From positions 124,001-188,000 of the forward strand of contig CAKTDC010000001.1 of NCBI GenBank assembly GCA_934541015.1: 64,000 nt of DNA, given 5' to 3'. Shown in pieces: positions 48,439-57,280 of this stretch. Positions within the stretch are counted from its first letter, which is position 1; each line of letters opens with the position of its first letter. The notes beneath the pieces were generated by a model. The model was not told the DNA's origin. It did not search any database and saw only the letters and a list, made by a program, of their open reading frames with translations. This stretch comes from an uncultured Luteimonas sp. GTDB lineage: Bacteria > Pseudomonadota > Gammaproteobacteria > Xanthomonadales > Xanthomonadaceae. A program made the translations under genes and the position numbers.

Positions 48439-51291
48439 TCAGAACTTCAGGTTGATGCTGGTGAACACATAGCGGCCCGCCTGGTCGTAGCCGCCGATCG
48501 AGTTGCCGTTGAGCACCAGCGAACCGCCCACCATCGGTGGCTCCTTGTCGGCGATGTTGTTCACGCCGAACGTCCAAGTGAGCATGCTGCCGAAATCGAC
48601 CGAGCCCGACAGGTCGATGTAGTTGTACGAGCCGATGCCGCCGTTGGCCGCCAGCAGGGTGTCGGTGGTCAGCGGATTGCCGTCGTTGTCCTCGTAGTCC
48701 AGGCGGCCCATGTGGCGCCAGCGCACGCCCGCGGTGAAGCGGTCGAAGCTGTAGCGCACGTTGGCAATGTGGCGCCACTCCGGCTGCTGGCAGGCGGAGT
48801 TGAGCCGGCCGGCGCAGTCGAACGCGGTGCTTTCGTCGCCCGGCACCGGCTCGTACTTGCGCTCGAGCTGGTAGTTGCCGACGAAGTTGGCGAACAGCCG
48901 GCCGGGCCCGACCTCGACCGAATAGACCGCGTTCAGGTCGACGCCGCGGATGCGGATCGTGCCGAAGTTGTTGGTCACACTGGTGACGTAGCCGTCGTTG
49001 GTGCGGAACAGGTCGCCGGTGGTGGGGTTGCGGTGGATGAGGCCGCAGAACCCGGCGTCCCCGGTGTTGGCACAGATGTCGATGATCACCGACGGGTCCA
49101 GTTCGCCGATCTGCTTGGCCAGCTTGAGGTCGTAGTAGTCGACGCTGAAGTCGAGATTGTCGATGGGGCTGGCCGCGAAACCGATCGTCCACGTGTCGGC
49201 TTCCTCGGGCTCCACGACCGGATTGCCGCCGAAAATGCCGTTGTACTGACCGGCGTTGTTGTCAGGGACGCTGCCGTAGCGGCCGCCCGGAACGCCGGTC
49301 AGCGCGCACTGCGCCTCGGAGAAGGTCGGGCTCGCGCCGGCGCAGGGATCTTCGCCGGCCCACAGCCCGATCGCCTGAGGAGCGAACAGCTCGTTGACGT
49401 TGGCGCCGCGGATCGCGCGGTTGTGGCCGGCGCGCAGCAGGAAGCTGTTGTCGAGGAAGCTCGCGCCCAGGCCGATCTTGTAGGTGCTGACGCCGCCGGA
49501 GGTGTCGTAATCCGAATAGCGGTAGCCCAGCTGCAGGTCCATGCTGTTGAGCGCACCGGCATCGGCGACCAGCGGGACGTTGGCCTCGGCGAACAACTCG
49601 CGGACGCTGTAGCCGTTGTCGATCTGCGGGTTTTCGCTGCCAGAACCAGCGAAATTGCCCGAGGCGAAGTTGGTGTCGGCCTTGTAGGAATAGGTTTCCG
49701 CCCGCCATTCGTAGCCGGCGACCAGGTCGACGTTCTTGCCGTCCGCCCAGGGCAGGCCGAAGCCGAGGTCGCCGGTGACGTAGGCGGTGAACACCTTCAG
49801 CGAGGTGACCCAGTCCTGCATGCTCACGCCCTGCAGCGCCTGCGCCTGCTCGGCGGTGATCGAATCGGTCCAGACGTCGTACGGCAGGCAGCCGGAGAAT
49901 GCGCCAGGGCCGCAGCCGAGCAGCGCGTCGCGGATGCGCGAGGTCAGGAAGTCGTTGTAGCCCTGGAAGCTGGCGGTGGTGCGGCCGTAGGTGCCGGAAA
50001 TGTCGTACGACCAGTTGGCGTTGATGTCGCCGCCCACGCCGGTGGTCACGCTGTAGTTGGTGAATTCCTGGTCGTAATAGCGCGGGCCGCCTTCGACGTT
50101 GCGCTTCGCGACCAGGATGGCCAGGTCGTTGTCGGCGGCGATGCCCAGGTCGGAGCACAGCGAGCCCAGTGCGGCGTAGCCGCAATCGGTGGTGATGTCG
50201 GTGAAGAACGCACCCGAGGCGGCGATCTGCACCGGTGCGCGCCGGTTGAGGAACATCGCGTCGATGTAGGGCTTGAAGTTGTCGTTGATCTCGTACTTGA
50301 CCGAGGTACCGGCGGTGATGCGGCTGTCCGGACGCTGGTAGTAATTGATCGGCGCGTAGTTGTAGAGGTAGAAATTGTCCTCGCTCCACACCCCGTTCAC
50401 CGGTGCGGCGTAGCCGGTGAAGGTCACGTCCCCAGCGGGATTGAAGGCGTAGATGTAGAAGTTCGCCGGATCCGCGGTACCGGATCCGCCGCACGCCGTC
50501 CCGGCCGCGTTCAGCGCGCACGAGGAGTAGTCGCGCTCGCCCTGGAACAGCGGATCGTTCTTGCGCCAGGTGGCCCAGGCCACTGCGTGTCCGCCCTCGC
50601 CGAAGCGGCCGCCGATGGACAGGTCGACGCTCTTGGACACTCCGTCGAAGCCGGAGCTTCCGGTCGGGTAGTCGAACCCGCGCTGGTCCATCAGCCCCTG
50701 CAGGTACTTGTTGTCGTTCTTGTGGTGGTAGGCCGAGTAGCCGACGTTGATGTTCATGCCCTCGAACTGGTCGTCGAGCACGAAGTTGACGACGCCGGCG
50801 ATGGCGTCGGAGCCATACACCGCCGATGCGCCACCGGTCAGGATGTCGACGCGGCGCACGAGGGCCGGCGGCACGATGCTGATGTCGGCGGTTTCACCTA
50901 GGCCCTTGGGGATGCGGCGGCCGTTGATCAGCGCCAGGGTGCGCTGGGCGCCCATGCCGCGCAGGTCCACTTCGGAGTAACCCAGCGACGGGTTGTTGCG
51001 CATGTTGTCGAACACCGGCGACAACTGGGGGTACTGATTGACGAGGTCTTCGGCGACGGTCGCACCAGAGAACCTGAACTCTTCTGCGTTGATTTCCGTG
51101 ACCGGGCTGGAGGCGGTCATCGTCTGGCTCTTGATGCGCGTGCCGGTGACGATAATCGTGTCGAGCTGTTTGGCGGTGTCTTCCGTTTCGGCTTCCTGGG
51201 CGAGCGCGGCGCCCGAGCCCGCCAGGGTCGTGGCACCCATGGCGAGCGCGAGCGTGATCGCGTCGCGCAGCTGGTTGGTTTTCAAGGTCAT
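48439..51291 (-). CDS. TonB-dependent receptor (sulfotransferase-linked)
   Basis: 950 residues. The N-terminus MTLKTNQLRDAITLALAMGA is an extended signal peptide cut after about residue 32 (ALA-Q). The TonB box is LDTIIVTGTRI, the plug follows (DLRGMGAQRTLALINGRRIP; DILTGGASAVYGSDAIAGVV) and the barrel ends in F (FTSINLKF). GGAGAGAGAG before the ATG at 51291 fixes the start. The ligand is not known; receptors of this shape in Xanthomonads and Caulobacter take up sugars, peptides or metal chelates. Four Cys-containing extracellular loops (e.g. S-C-A-L-N-A-A-G-T-A-C) are seen. Neighbours are a 2OG oxygenase upstream and a sulfotransferase downstream. Confidence 0.92.
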   Translation of the reverse strand: MTLKTNQLRDAITLALAMGATTLAGSGAALAQEAETEDTAKQLDTIIVTGTRIKSQTMTASSPVTEINAEEFRFSGATVAEDLVNQYPQLSPVFDNMRNNPSLGYSEVDLRGMGAQRTLALINGRRIPKGLGETADISIVPPALVRRVDILTGGASAVYGSDAIAGVVNFVLDDQFEGMNINVGYSAYHHKNDNKYLQGLMDQRGFDYPTGSSGFDGVSKSVDLSIGGRFGEGGHAVAWATWRKNDPLFQGERDYSSCALNAAGTACGGSGTADPANFYIYAFNPAGDVTFTGYAAPVNGVWSEDNFYLYNYAPINYYQRPDSRITAGTSVKYEINDNFKPYIDAMFLNRRAPVQIAASGAFFTDITTDCGYAALGSLCSDLGIAADNDLAILVAKRNVEGGPRYYDQEFTNYSVTTGVGGDINANWSYDISGTYGRTTASFQGYNDFLTSRIRDALLGCGPGAFSGCLPYDVWTDSITAEQAQALQGVSMQDWVTSLKVFTAYVTGDLGFGLPWADGKNVDLVAGYEWRAETYSYKADTNFASGNFAGSGSENPQIDNGYSVRELFAEANVPLVADAGALNSMDLQLGYRYSDYDTSGGVSTYKIGLGASFLDNSFLLRAGHNRAIRGANVNELFAPQAIGLWAGEDPCAGASPTFSEAQCALTGVPGGRYGSVPDNNAGQYNGIFGGNPVVEPEEADTWTIGFAASPIDNLDFSVDYYDLKLAKQIGELDPSVIIDICANTGDAGFCGLIHRNPTTGDLFRTNDGYVTSVTNNFGTIRIRGVDLNAVYSVEVGPGRLFANFVGNYQLERKYEPVPGDESTAFDCAGRLNSACQQPEWRHIANVRYSFDRFTAGVRWRHMGRLDYEDNDGNPLTTDTLLAANGGIGSYNYIDLSGSVDFGSMLTWTFGVNNIADKEPPMVGGSLVLNGNSIGGYDQAGRYVFTSINLKF

Positions 51292-51360
51292 CTCTCTCTC
51301 CGATGTGTTTTGTCGAACCCCTGTCGGGAGCCTCAAAGGCGCCGAAACCGGACAGGTTGA

Positions 51361-51403
51361 TCCGATGGTATTCCCCATCGAACGAGAATAAAAGCGATGT
51401 TAA
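51361..51403 (-). promoter_or_regulatory. Upstream block shared by the two TonB receptor genes, copy 1
   Basis: Read on the minus strand it begins TTAACATCGCTTTTATT and ends TACCATCGG, 70 bases before the start codon. Of 43 aligned bases, 26 equal the block before the second receptor gene (55450-55492), without gaps; both ends are the best-kept parts. It is AT-rich for this DNA and may hold a common promoter or operator. Confidence 0.45.
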
Positions 51404-51752
51404 TTCAAGGAATGAGCCGTATTCGCCGACGCGGAAGGTGATGGTGGTCTTGAAATTGTAAGACCGCCATCACGGTATCCGCCCGCGTGCGCCGCGATTG
51501 GCGGCGGGGACGGAAAAACCTCATCCATAGTGCAACGCAGCGGCGCCCGGGAACCGGCCAACCGGAGGCAGGCAAACTGCGGAACAGGCGTACTGCGGGG
51601 GCAGCAATGTCCGCGCTAGGCGCTGCGTGCGGATCCGGCGGACCCTGCCCGGCCGCGGTCCGGAAATCCGGAGGCCGGATCGCGGCACGCACCGGGTCGG
51701 CGCGGCCGGGATGTCGGGCGCTGGGGGAGGCCGGAAGAGGGGTGGGGTCGGA
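51404..51752. other. Non-coding stretch between receptor and TIGR02466 gene
   Basis: About 350 bases without a convincing gene. It lies upstream of the first receptor promoter and after the stop of the oxygenase gene. Mostly GC-rich sequence with short AT-rich spots near 51450; no clear terminator hairpin with a T run is seen. Confidence 0.5.
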
Positions 51753-52442
51753 TCAGAGGCCGGCCGGCGGCCTGGGCGGTTCCACGCCTTCGAGCCGGAA
51801 GCGTGCATTGAAGGCCACGGTGATCCGCAGCCCGTCGCCCCGGGGCTCGAAGGCGCTGACCTCGTGCAGCAGCCAGGACGGAAACAGCACCAGCTGCCCG
51901 GGCTTGAGCCGGACCGGGATGTTGCCGATCTGGAACGGTGGCTGGAGCCTGTGCGACGCCATGTCCACGAACATGGTGTTGGCCGCGTAGGGGCTGATGA
52001 AGGTCAGGCGGCCGCTGTCGGGCTGGTGCTCGTCTCCTTCCTGGCAGACGCAGTAGACGCCGGACCACGAATGCATCGGGTGGTTGTGGACGCCGAAGTA
52101 GCCGCCCCGGCGGGTGATGTGGAACCAGGATTCATGCGCGATGTGCAGGCGCTGCAGGGTGGCGGTGTCGTAGCCGTTGAGTTCGCCGATGCTGCGGTAC
52201 AGCTGGGACAGGCAGAAGTCGCGCATCTTCGCCACCGCCGGTTGCGGCCAGTCGAACAGCGTGAACGCGCTTTCGAACAGGGCGCTGTTGCGGTGGGTAT
52301 ACGGGTCCGGATTGGCGTACTTGCCGCCCTGGGATTCGCACTGCAGGAAGAAGCTGCGCAGCTCGGCGTTCAGTGCGGCGCAGTCGTCCATCTGCGCGGT
52401 GACGATGGGGACGGCGAAGGCGGTGATGGTGCTGGCGGACAT
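51753..52442 (-). CDS. TIGR02466-type 2OG-Fe(II) oxygenase
   Basis: 229 residues, the normal length for the TIGR02466 family. The iron and 2-oxoglutarate site is complete: RRGGYFGVHNHPMHSWSGVY with H119 and H121, GQLVLFPSWLLHEVSAFEP with H193, and R206 in LRITVAFNARF. It keeps the F-G-V-H-N-H-P block close to that of the TPR-oxygenase at 44728-46566. There is no signal peptide, so it works in the cytoplasm, probably on a protein or peptide before export. It lies between two TonB receptor genes on the same strand (183 bases from one, about 460 from the other). Confidence 0.87.
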   Translation of the reverse strand: MSASTITAFAVPIVTAQMDDCAALNAELRSFFLQCESQGGKYANPDPYTHRNSALFESAFTLFDWPQPAVAKMRDFCLSQLYRSIGELNGYDTATLQRLHIAHESWFHITRRGGYFGVHNHPMHSWSGVYCVCQEGDEHQPDSGRLTFISPYAANTMFVDMASHRLQPPFQIGNIPVRLKPGQLVLFPSWLLHEVSAFEPRGDGLRITVAFNARFRLEGVEPPRPPAGL

Positions 52443-52567
52443 GCCATGTGGACCCGGTGTGCGGCAGATGCCGGCGGTGTCCGGATTCTAGCGTGGGGCC
52501 ACGGCCGCTGCCGCACCGGGGCGGCGCATGGGCCAGGTGCGATCCCGGCGCCGCTGCCGGCGTCCGG

Positions 52568-52597
52568 AAAAAGAAGAGGCCCCTTGCGGGGCCCCTC
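52568..52597 (-). terminator. Rho-independent terminator of the second TonB receptor gene
   Basis: On the minus strand GAGGGGCCCC, loop GCAA, GGGGCCTC, then TTCTTTTT. The stem begins about 28 bases after the receptor stop, the same distance and build (four-base loop, TTCTTTT tail) as at the first receptor gene. Confidence 0.85.
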
Positions 52598-52625
52598 CGG
52601 TGTTGCGGTACTGCGCCAGCGTGGA

Positions 52626-55355
52626 TCAGAAGCGCTGGGTGTAGCGGAAGTAAGGCACGCGGCCCCACGGATCGTACATGTAGTAGTCGTAGCTGGCGCC
52701 GGCGTAGAACGCGTCGGCCGGGATCTTGTCGGCCACGTTGTTCACGCCCAGGGAGATCGTGGCGTTCCACGGCGCCCGGTAGCTGAGCTGGATGTTGTTG
52801 ATGGTGTGGGAGGGAATGAAGCCGTCCTCCTGACTGTCCATGTAGTTGATGTTCCAGTTGAAGTCCCAGTCTCCCACCGACAGCGAGTTGGTCAGGTTGA
52901 TGCGGTACTCGGGATAACCGTAGAAGCCGACCGCGTTCTGCCCGTTGTTGACGCTGTAGTTGTTGACATAGGTGCCGGCCAGCTGGTTGCGCAGCCTGCC
53001 CCAGCCCAGGTCGAAGTTGGTGCGGAGGGTCACGTCGAAGCCGTCGGTTTCGACGGTACCGAGGTTCACCGCACCGTACTGGGCGTTGAGGATGCCACCG
53101 TTGACGTTGTTGCCATCGAACGAGGCACCCAGGCCGAGGCCGACGTTCGGCACCGAGGTACCGGCCGGGAACTGGCTGATGCCGGTCGGGCAGGTCACGA
53201 CGGTACCGCGCAGGCAGCCGACGATGGTCGCCATGCTGACGGTCACGATGCTGTTGGTGATCTCGATGTCGTAGTAGTCGACGGACAGGTTCAGCCAGTC
53301 GGTGGCATCCCACACGATGCCCGCACTCCACTGCTCGGACTGCTCCGAGGTCAGGTTGGGGTTGGAGATGCTGTAGGTGGTCACCTGGGTCGCCGCGACG
53401 CAGGGATTGCCGGTCAGCATGATGCAGGTGGCCAGGTCGGTCGTTGCGGTGGCGCTGAACGCCGGTTCGCGGGTGACGTTGGCCAGGGTCGGAGCGCGGA
53501 AACCTTCGCCGTAGGAAGCGCGGATGGTCAGGCGATCCAGCGGCTGCCAGCGCATCGAGACCTTGGGTGCGAAGTCGTTGCCGTAGTCGCTGTACTGGTC
53601 GTAACGGCCGGCGACGTTGACTTCGAAGCTCTCGAAGAACGGCAGCAGCAGTTCGAAGTACGCAGCGGTCACGTCGCGGCCACCACCGGCGGAGGCGCCG
53701 GACGAACCGGCCACCTGGCCGGCGGCCGACAGCAGGTCGTAGCGGTCCTGGTAGGTCTCTTCGCGGTACTCGCCACCGACGACCAGCGCAGCGCCGCCAC
53801 CGGGCAGGCTGAACATGTCGTTGAACGTGGCGCTGCCGTAGAACTCCTTCACCTTGGAGTACATGTCACGCGTGGTGGTGGTGGTCATGCCCAGCGCGGC
53901 GGGGTTGCCCGCGAACGGGTTGTAGATGTTGTACGCACCGCTGGAGATCTGGGTCTGGGCGAGGCCACCGACCACGTAGTTGTAGCCCATGTTGACCGCA
54001 CGCGAGTCCACGTAGCGGGCACCCACGTCGATGTCGATGTCGCCGATGCGGCCTTCGACGCCGGCATTGAAGGCGTAGGTGGTGTTCTCGACATGGTTGT
54101 CGCGCGGGCCGAGGGCGGCGAAGCGGTGGTACAGCAGCAGGTCCTGATCGGCGAACTGCGCATAGTAGGCGTCGTAGTTCGGGTTCAGGCCGCCGTCCGC
54201 CGGGGCGGTGCCCGGGTGGTTCGGGCTGCCGGAAGGCAGCAGGATGGCGCCGCCGGGCCACGGGCTGGAGGGCAGCGCGGCGAAGCGGCCGAAGGCCTGC
54301 GTGCGGGTGACGGACGAGCCGTAGTACAGCAGCCAGTCGTCGCTGACCTGGTAGTCGCCGCGGGCGAACACCGAGGTGTTCTTGAGGCTGGTCAGGTTGG
54401 CCGAGGTCGCGCTGTGGTTGAACTGGCAGGTCCAGTTGGCCGAGCTGGTGCCGGACAGCCAGAACAGGTCGCTGTCGTCGCCGTTGGTGCACAGGCCCGG
54501 AACGGCGGCGCCGAAGCTCGGGTGGCGCAGGCGGCCGGCGTTGCCGAGCGACCGCGGGTTGGTCATGTTCCCATCCGGGTCGGGGACCTGGGTGGAGAAG
54601 TTGTTGGAGTAGGTGGACGCGCCCGGGGTGTTTTCGTTGTACCAGTAGTCGCGGTCGCGGGTCATGATGACGTCGCGCTCGGAGTACGAAGCACCCGCCA
54701 GCACGCGGCTGCGCTCGCCGGCGCCGCCGATGAGGATGCTCATTTCCTCGATGTCGCCACCGGGGTTGCTCGGGCGGCCGATGCCGTAGGTGAACTCGAC
54801 GCCTTCATAGTCCTTGCGGGTGATGACGTTGACCACGCCACCGATCGCATCGGAGCCGTAGATCGCCGAGGCGCCGTCGGACAGGATTTCGATGCGCTCG
54901 ACGGCGGCCATCGGAATCGAGTTGAGGTCCTGGCCGCCGCCGGTCATCGGGGCAACCGGCGCGCGCCGGCCATCGATGAGGATCAGGGTGCGGGTGCCGC
55001 CGAGGCCGCGCAGGCTCACTTCGGAGTAGCCGCCGGCGGAGCTGCCGGACGTGGACTGGTAGGAGCCGAAGGTGTTGAAGGTGGTATCGCGCAGGTAGTC
55101 GGCCACCGACACTTCACCGCTGGCTTCCAGCTGGGCGCGGTCGATCACCACGACCGGCAGGGCACCTTCGACATCGGCGCGCTTGATGCGCGAACCGGTG
55201 ACGGTGAGGCGATCGAGGGTGGTCGCCTGCTGCGATGACGGTTGCTCGTCATCGGCGTCCTGGGCGAAGGCGACGCCAGTGCCCGCAAAAGCAGTTGCAC
55301 CCGCAACGAGCGCAAACGAAATCGCGTCGCGGAGCTTGGTGGTCTTCAAAGTCAT
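52626..55355 (-). CDS. TonB-dependent receptor (oxygenase-linked)
   Basis: 909 residues. The N-terminus MTLKTTKLRDAISFALVAGA matches that of the other receptor (K-T-x-x-L-R-D-A-I); the signal peptide ends near AFAQ. The TonB box is LDRLTVTGSRIKR, the plug shows EVSLRGLGGTRTLILIDGRR and EILSDGASAIYGSDAIGGVV, and the barrel ends GRVPYFRYTQRF. GGAGAG before the ATG at 55355 fixes the start, 196 codons after the open frame begins. It has several Gly/Ser-rich loops. The ligand is unknown. The next gene downstream is the TIGR02466 oxygenase. Confidence 0.92.
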   Translation of the reverse strand: MTLKTTKLRDAISFALVAGATAFAGTGVAFAQDADDEQPSSQQATTLDRLTVTGSRIKRADVEGALPVVVIDRAQLEASGEVSVADYLRDTTFNTFGSYQSTSGSSAGGYSEVSLRGLGGTRTLILIDGRRAPVAPMTGGGQDLNSIPMAAVERIEILSDGASAIYGSDAIGGVVNVITRKDYEGVEFTYGIGRPSNPGGDIEEMSILIGGAGERSRVLAGASYSERDVIMTRDRDYWYNENTPGASTYSNNFSTQVPDPDGNMTNPRSLGNAGRLRHPSFGAAVPGLCTNGDDSDLFWLSGTSSANWTCQFNHSATSANLTSLKNTSVFARGDYQVSDDWLLYYGSSVTRTQAFGRFAALPSSPWPGGAILLPSGSPNHPGTAPADGGLNPNYDAYYAQFADQDLLLYHRFAALGPRDNHVENTTYAFNAGVEGRIGDIDIDVGARYVDSRAVNMGYNYVVGGLAQTQISSGAYNIYNPFAGNPAALGMTTTTTRDMYSKVKEFYGSATFNDMFSLPGGGAALVVGGEYREETYQDRYDLLSAAGQVAGSSGASAGGGRDVTAAYFELLLPFFESFEVNVAGRYDQYSDYGNDFAPKVSMRWQPLDRLTIRASYGEGFRAPTLANVTREPAFSATATTDLATCIMLTGNPCVAATQVTTYSISNPNLTSEQSEQWSAGIVWDATDWLNLSVDYYDIEITNSIVTVSMATIVGCLRGTVVTCPTGISQFPAGTSVPNVGLGLGASFDGNNVNGGILNAQYGAVNLGTVETDGFDVTLRTNFDLGWGRLRNQLAGTYVNNYSVNNGQNAVGFYGYPEYRINLTNSLSVGDWDFNWNINYMDSQEDGFIPSHTINNIQLSYRAPWNATISLGVNNVADKIPADAFYAGASYDYYMYDPWGRVPYFRYTQRF

Positions 55356-55449
55356 TTCTCTCTCCAAGTAAGTCTTGGGGTTGATCCCATGGGAACCCGC
55401 CGGTGGAGTCCGAAGATGCACAGGAGAATCCAAGGCCGGCGTGGCCGTG

Positions 55450-55492
55450 CCCGATGGTAGTGTGCCCGGGAGAGAAATTAAAGTGTTTTTAA
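55450..55492 (-). promoter_or_regulatory. Upstream block shared by the two TonB receptor genes, copy 2
   Basis: On the minus strand it starts TTAAAAACACTTTAATTTCT and ends TACCATCGG, 95 bases before the start codon. TTTAAT within it is a good -10 match. See 51361-51403 for the alignment. Confidence 0.45.
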
Positions 55493-56050
55493 CAAATGGG
55501 GCCGATCCTGGGCCAAGACATTGACCAGGATGGCGATTCAATCTCATTTTACATTGAGATTGTATGGATTCCGCTGCTTGAAGGCAGTCGCGAGCAATGG
55601 TGGAGCCCGGCCGCGGCGCGCTGTTGCGTCTCCGTGAAGGTCCGCGGCCGCAGGACGGAATCCTGAGCGTGCGGTTGCGGAGCCTCGATCCGGCAGGAGC
55701 CTGGCGCCCCGCCTGGCCGGAAGCGATGATGGCGCCACCACGGCGACGGCGCCATTGTCCGAAGGGGTACCCCCGAAGGTACGCAGGGCGGTTGCGGATG
55801 GTGCCTGATGCGACCGCGCTGCGTGCCGGCCCGAGCCGGCGCCGGTGGAGGGTGCGACGGCTGCGGTGGAGACGATATCCGGTGTCCGGGTCGCGCTGCC
55901 GGGCAAGCCGTGCCCCCCGGCTTCTGACCGTCATCCCAGGCACGCGGGATGACGTTGGCCCGCTTCAGCGCGCCAACGTCGGGGATGGACGGTCGTCGGT
56001 CTGTTGTGGAGCGCCCCGCCTGCGCGGGAATCAAGGCGGTTGCCGGAGGC
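55493..56050. other. Non-coding stretch with nested palindromes
   Basis: About 560 bases without a convincing gene. Near its end CGTCATCCC (55929-55937) pairs with GGGATGACG (55946-55954), and GACGTTGG (55951-55958) pairs with CCAACGTC (55973-55980); they share four bases, so only one hairpin can form at a time. The GTCATCCC palindrome is a common type of intergenic repeat, and a related form (TTCCCGCCTTCGCGGGGA) lies at 58333-58350. Confidence 0.55.
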
Positions 56051-56893
56051 TTACAGATCCTGCTCGTAGCGGACGTAGGGGACGGTGCCCTCGTCGAGCT
56101 GCCCGGTGCTGGGCGAGAACGGGTTCTTGCCGCGGGTGACGATGTTGTCGGCGCCCACGGTCAGCTGCCCGCTCCAGGGCGTGCGCCAGGTCAGGCCCAG
56201 GCCAAGGCCTTCCCACTTCGGCTGCCCGGGGGTGTCGATGACCCGGCCGATGATGTTGGCGCTGAACGCGCCGTAGCCGCCGCCGACGGTCAGGCTCTTG
56301 CTGTCCCAGCCGTCGCCGAGGTTGGCGGGCGCATCGGCATAGGGGATCAGCGTGGCCTTGGCGACGGTGCCGGCGATGGAGACGAAGCCGGCGTTGCCGA
56401 CGTTGCGCTGGGCGAAGACGGTGAGGTCGTTGAAGTCGACGTCGCCGGTGCGCGAGGCGTTGCCGCGGGTCAGCCAGGCCGGCAGGTTGCCGCGACCCTC
56501 GCCGACCGAGACGCCGTAGCGGCCGCCCGGGCGGTTGAACGCGGCGGTGGCGCTGGCGCGGCGGTTGCCGCCGCCGTCGACGAGTTCGGCCAGGCTGCAG
56601 TTGCTGGCCAGGCTGTTGATCGCCGGGGTGCCGTCCTGGTTGCACAGCAGGGCCACGGAGTTGCCGGCGTCAAGGCCGAATACGGTGTCGAGCGTGCCGC
56701 CCCCCGAGCGCCAGCGGGCGCCGGTGGCGGGTTCGGCCGTGGGTTCGAGCACGAGATAGGCCTGGACCTTGCCGCTGGCGTTGTCGACCACCGGCAGCAC
56801 CGCCGAATCACGCTTGCCCTGCGCCTGCACGCCGGTTGCGGCGCCGAGGGCGAGCAACAGGGCAAGGCCGAGTTTGGCGAGGTGACGATCCAT
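56051..56893 (-). CDS. Small outer-membrane-like protein with TonB-receptor-like C-terminus
   Basis: 280 residues; no full-length family recognised. MDRHLAKLGLALLLALGAAT is a signal peptide, cut near VQAQ. The middle has short beta-type stretches and two Cys (VALLCNQDG, ASNCSLAEL). The last ~60 residues (LTWRTPWSGQLTVGADNIVT ... GTVPYVRYEQDL) copy the final strands of the neighbouring receptor (SYRAPWNATISLGVNNVADK ... GRVPYFRYTQRF). It may therefore be a small barrel or a remnant built from a receptor end. It ends in Leu rather than the usual Phe. It has its own promoter and is the most upstream gene of the minus-strand row. Confidence 0.75.
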   Translation of the reverse strand: MDRHLAKLGLALLLALGAATGVQAQGKRDSAVLPVVDNASGKVQAYLVLEPTAEPATGARWRSGGGTLDTVFGLDAGNSVALLCNQDGTPAINSLASNCSLAELVDGGGNRRASATAAFNRPGGRYGVSVGEGRGNLPAWLTRGNASRTGDVDFNDLTVFAQRNVGNAGFVSIAGTVAKATLIPYADAPANLGDGWDSKSLTVGGGYGAFSANIIGRVIDTPGQPKWEGLGLGLTWRTPWSGQLTVGADNIVTRGKNPFSPSTGQLDEGTVPYVRYEQDL

Positions 56894-56946
56894 GATGGCT
56901 ATCGACCGCGTTCAGCGGCCGAAGTTCCTCTCGTTGCCGGGTCGAT

Positions 56947-56975
56947 ATTCTAAAGCATTTATGGATTATTAACAA
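56947..56975 (-). promoter_or_regulatory. Promoter of the small outer-membrane-like gene
   Basis: On the minus strand TTGTTA (56975-56970) and TAGAAT (56952-56947) are 17 bases apart, in an AT-rich stretch. The start codon lies about 47 bases after the predicted transcription start. TTGTTAA is also found just before the block of the second receptor gene. Confidence 0.65.
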
Positions 56976-57280
56976 TGTGCTAACGCGGACGGCGGGCTTG
57001 CCGGAAGCCCCCTGGCGACTGTCCGATGCCCTGATCCTAACGCATTGGTTCGCCACTGGAGGCGCGAAGCGGGGAGCTGTTGGCTCAGGAGGCCCGCTCC
57101 AGGGGCTGGGACTGGTTCAGGGGCTGGAGGGGTGTCAGGTGTTGCTGCGGATCGTCCGGGAGCCGGGCCCTGCCCCGACCCTACACCCGCAGGCGGGGGC
57201 GGGGGCCAGAGAGGAGCGCCGGCCTTTTGCTCCCTCCCCCGCCTGCGGGGGAAGGCCGGCGTGGGGGTGAGTCGCCCTAC
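56976..57280. other. Intergenic stretch with G/C-rich repeat
   Basis: About 305 bases without a gene. The part 57229-57271 contains CTCCCCCGCCTGCGGGGGAA, a variant of the hairpin repeat found at 36639, 59384 and 63917. It lies between the hslO stop and the promoter of the small outer-membrane-like gene. Confidence 0.6.

Noticed and set aside
47428..50901. 1157-codon frame opposite the sulfotransferase and receptor genes
   Set aside because: It crosses two clear genes on the other strand and has no domain of its own; typical antisense frame in high-GC DNA.
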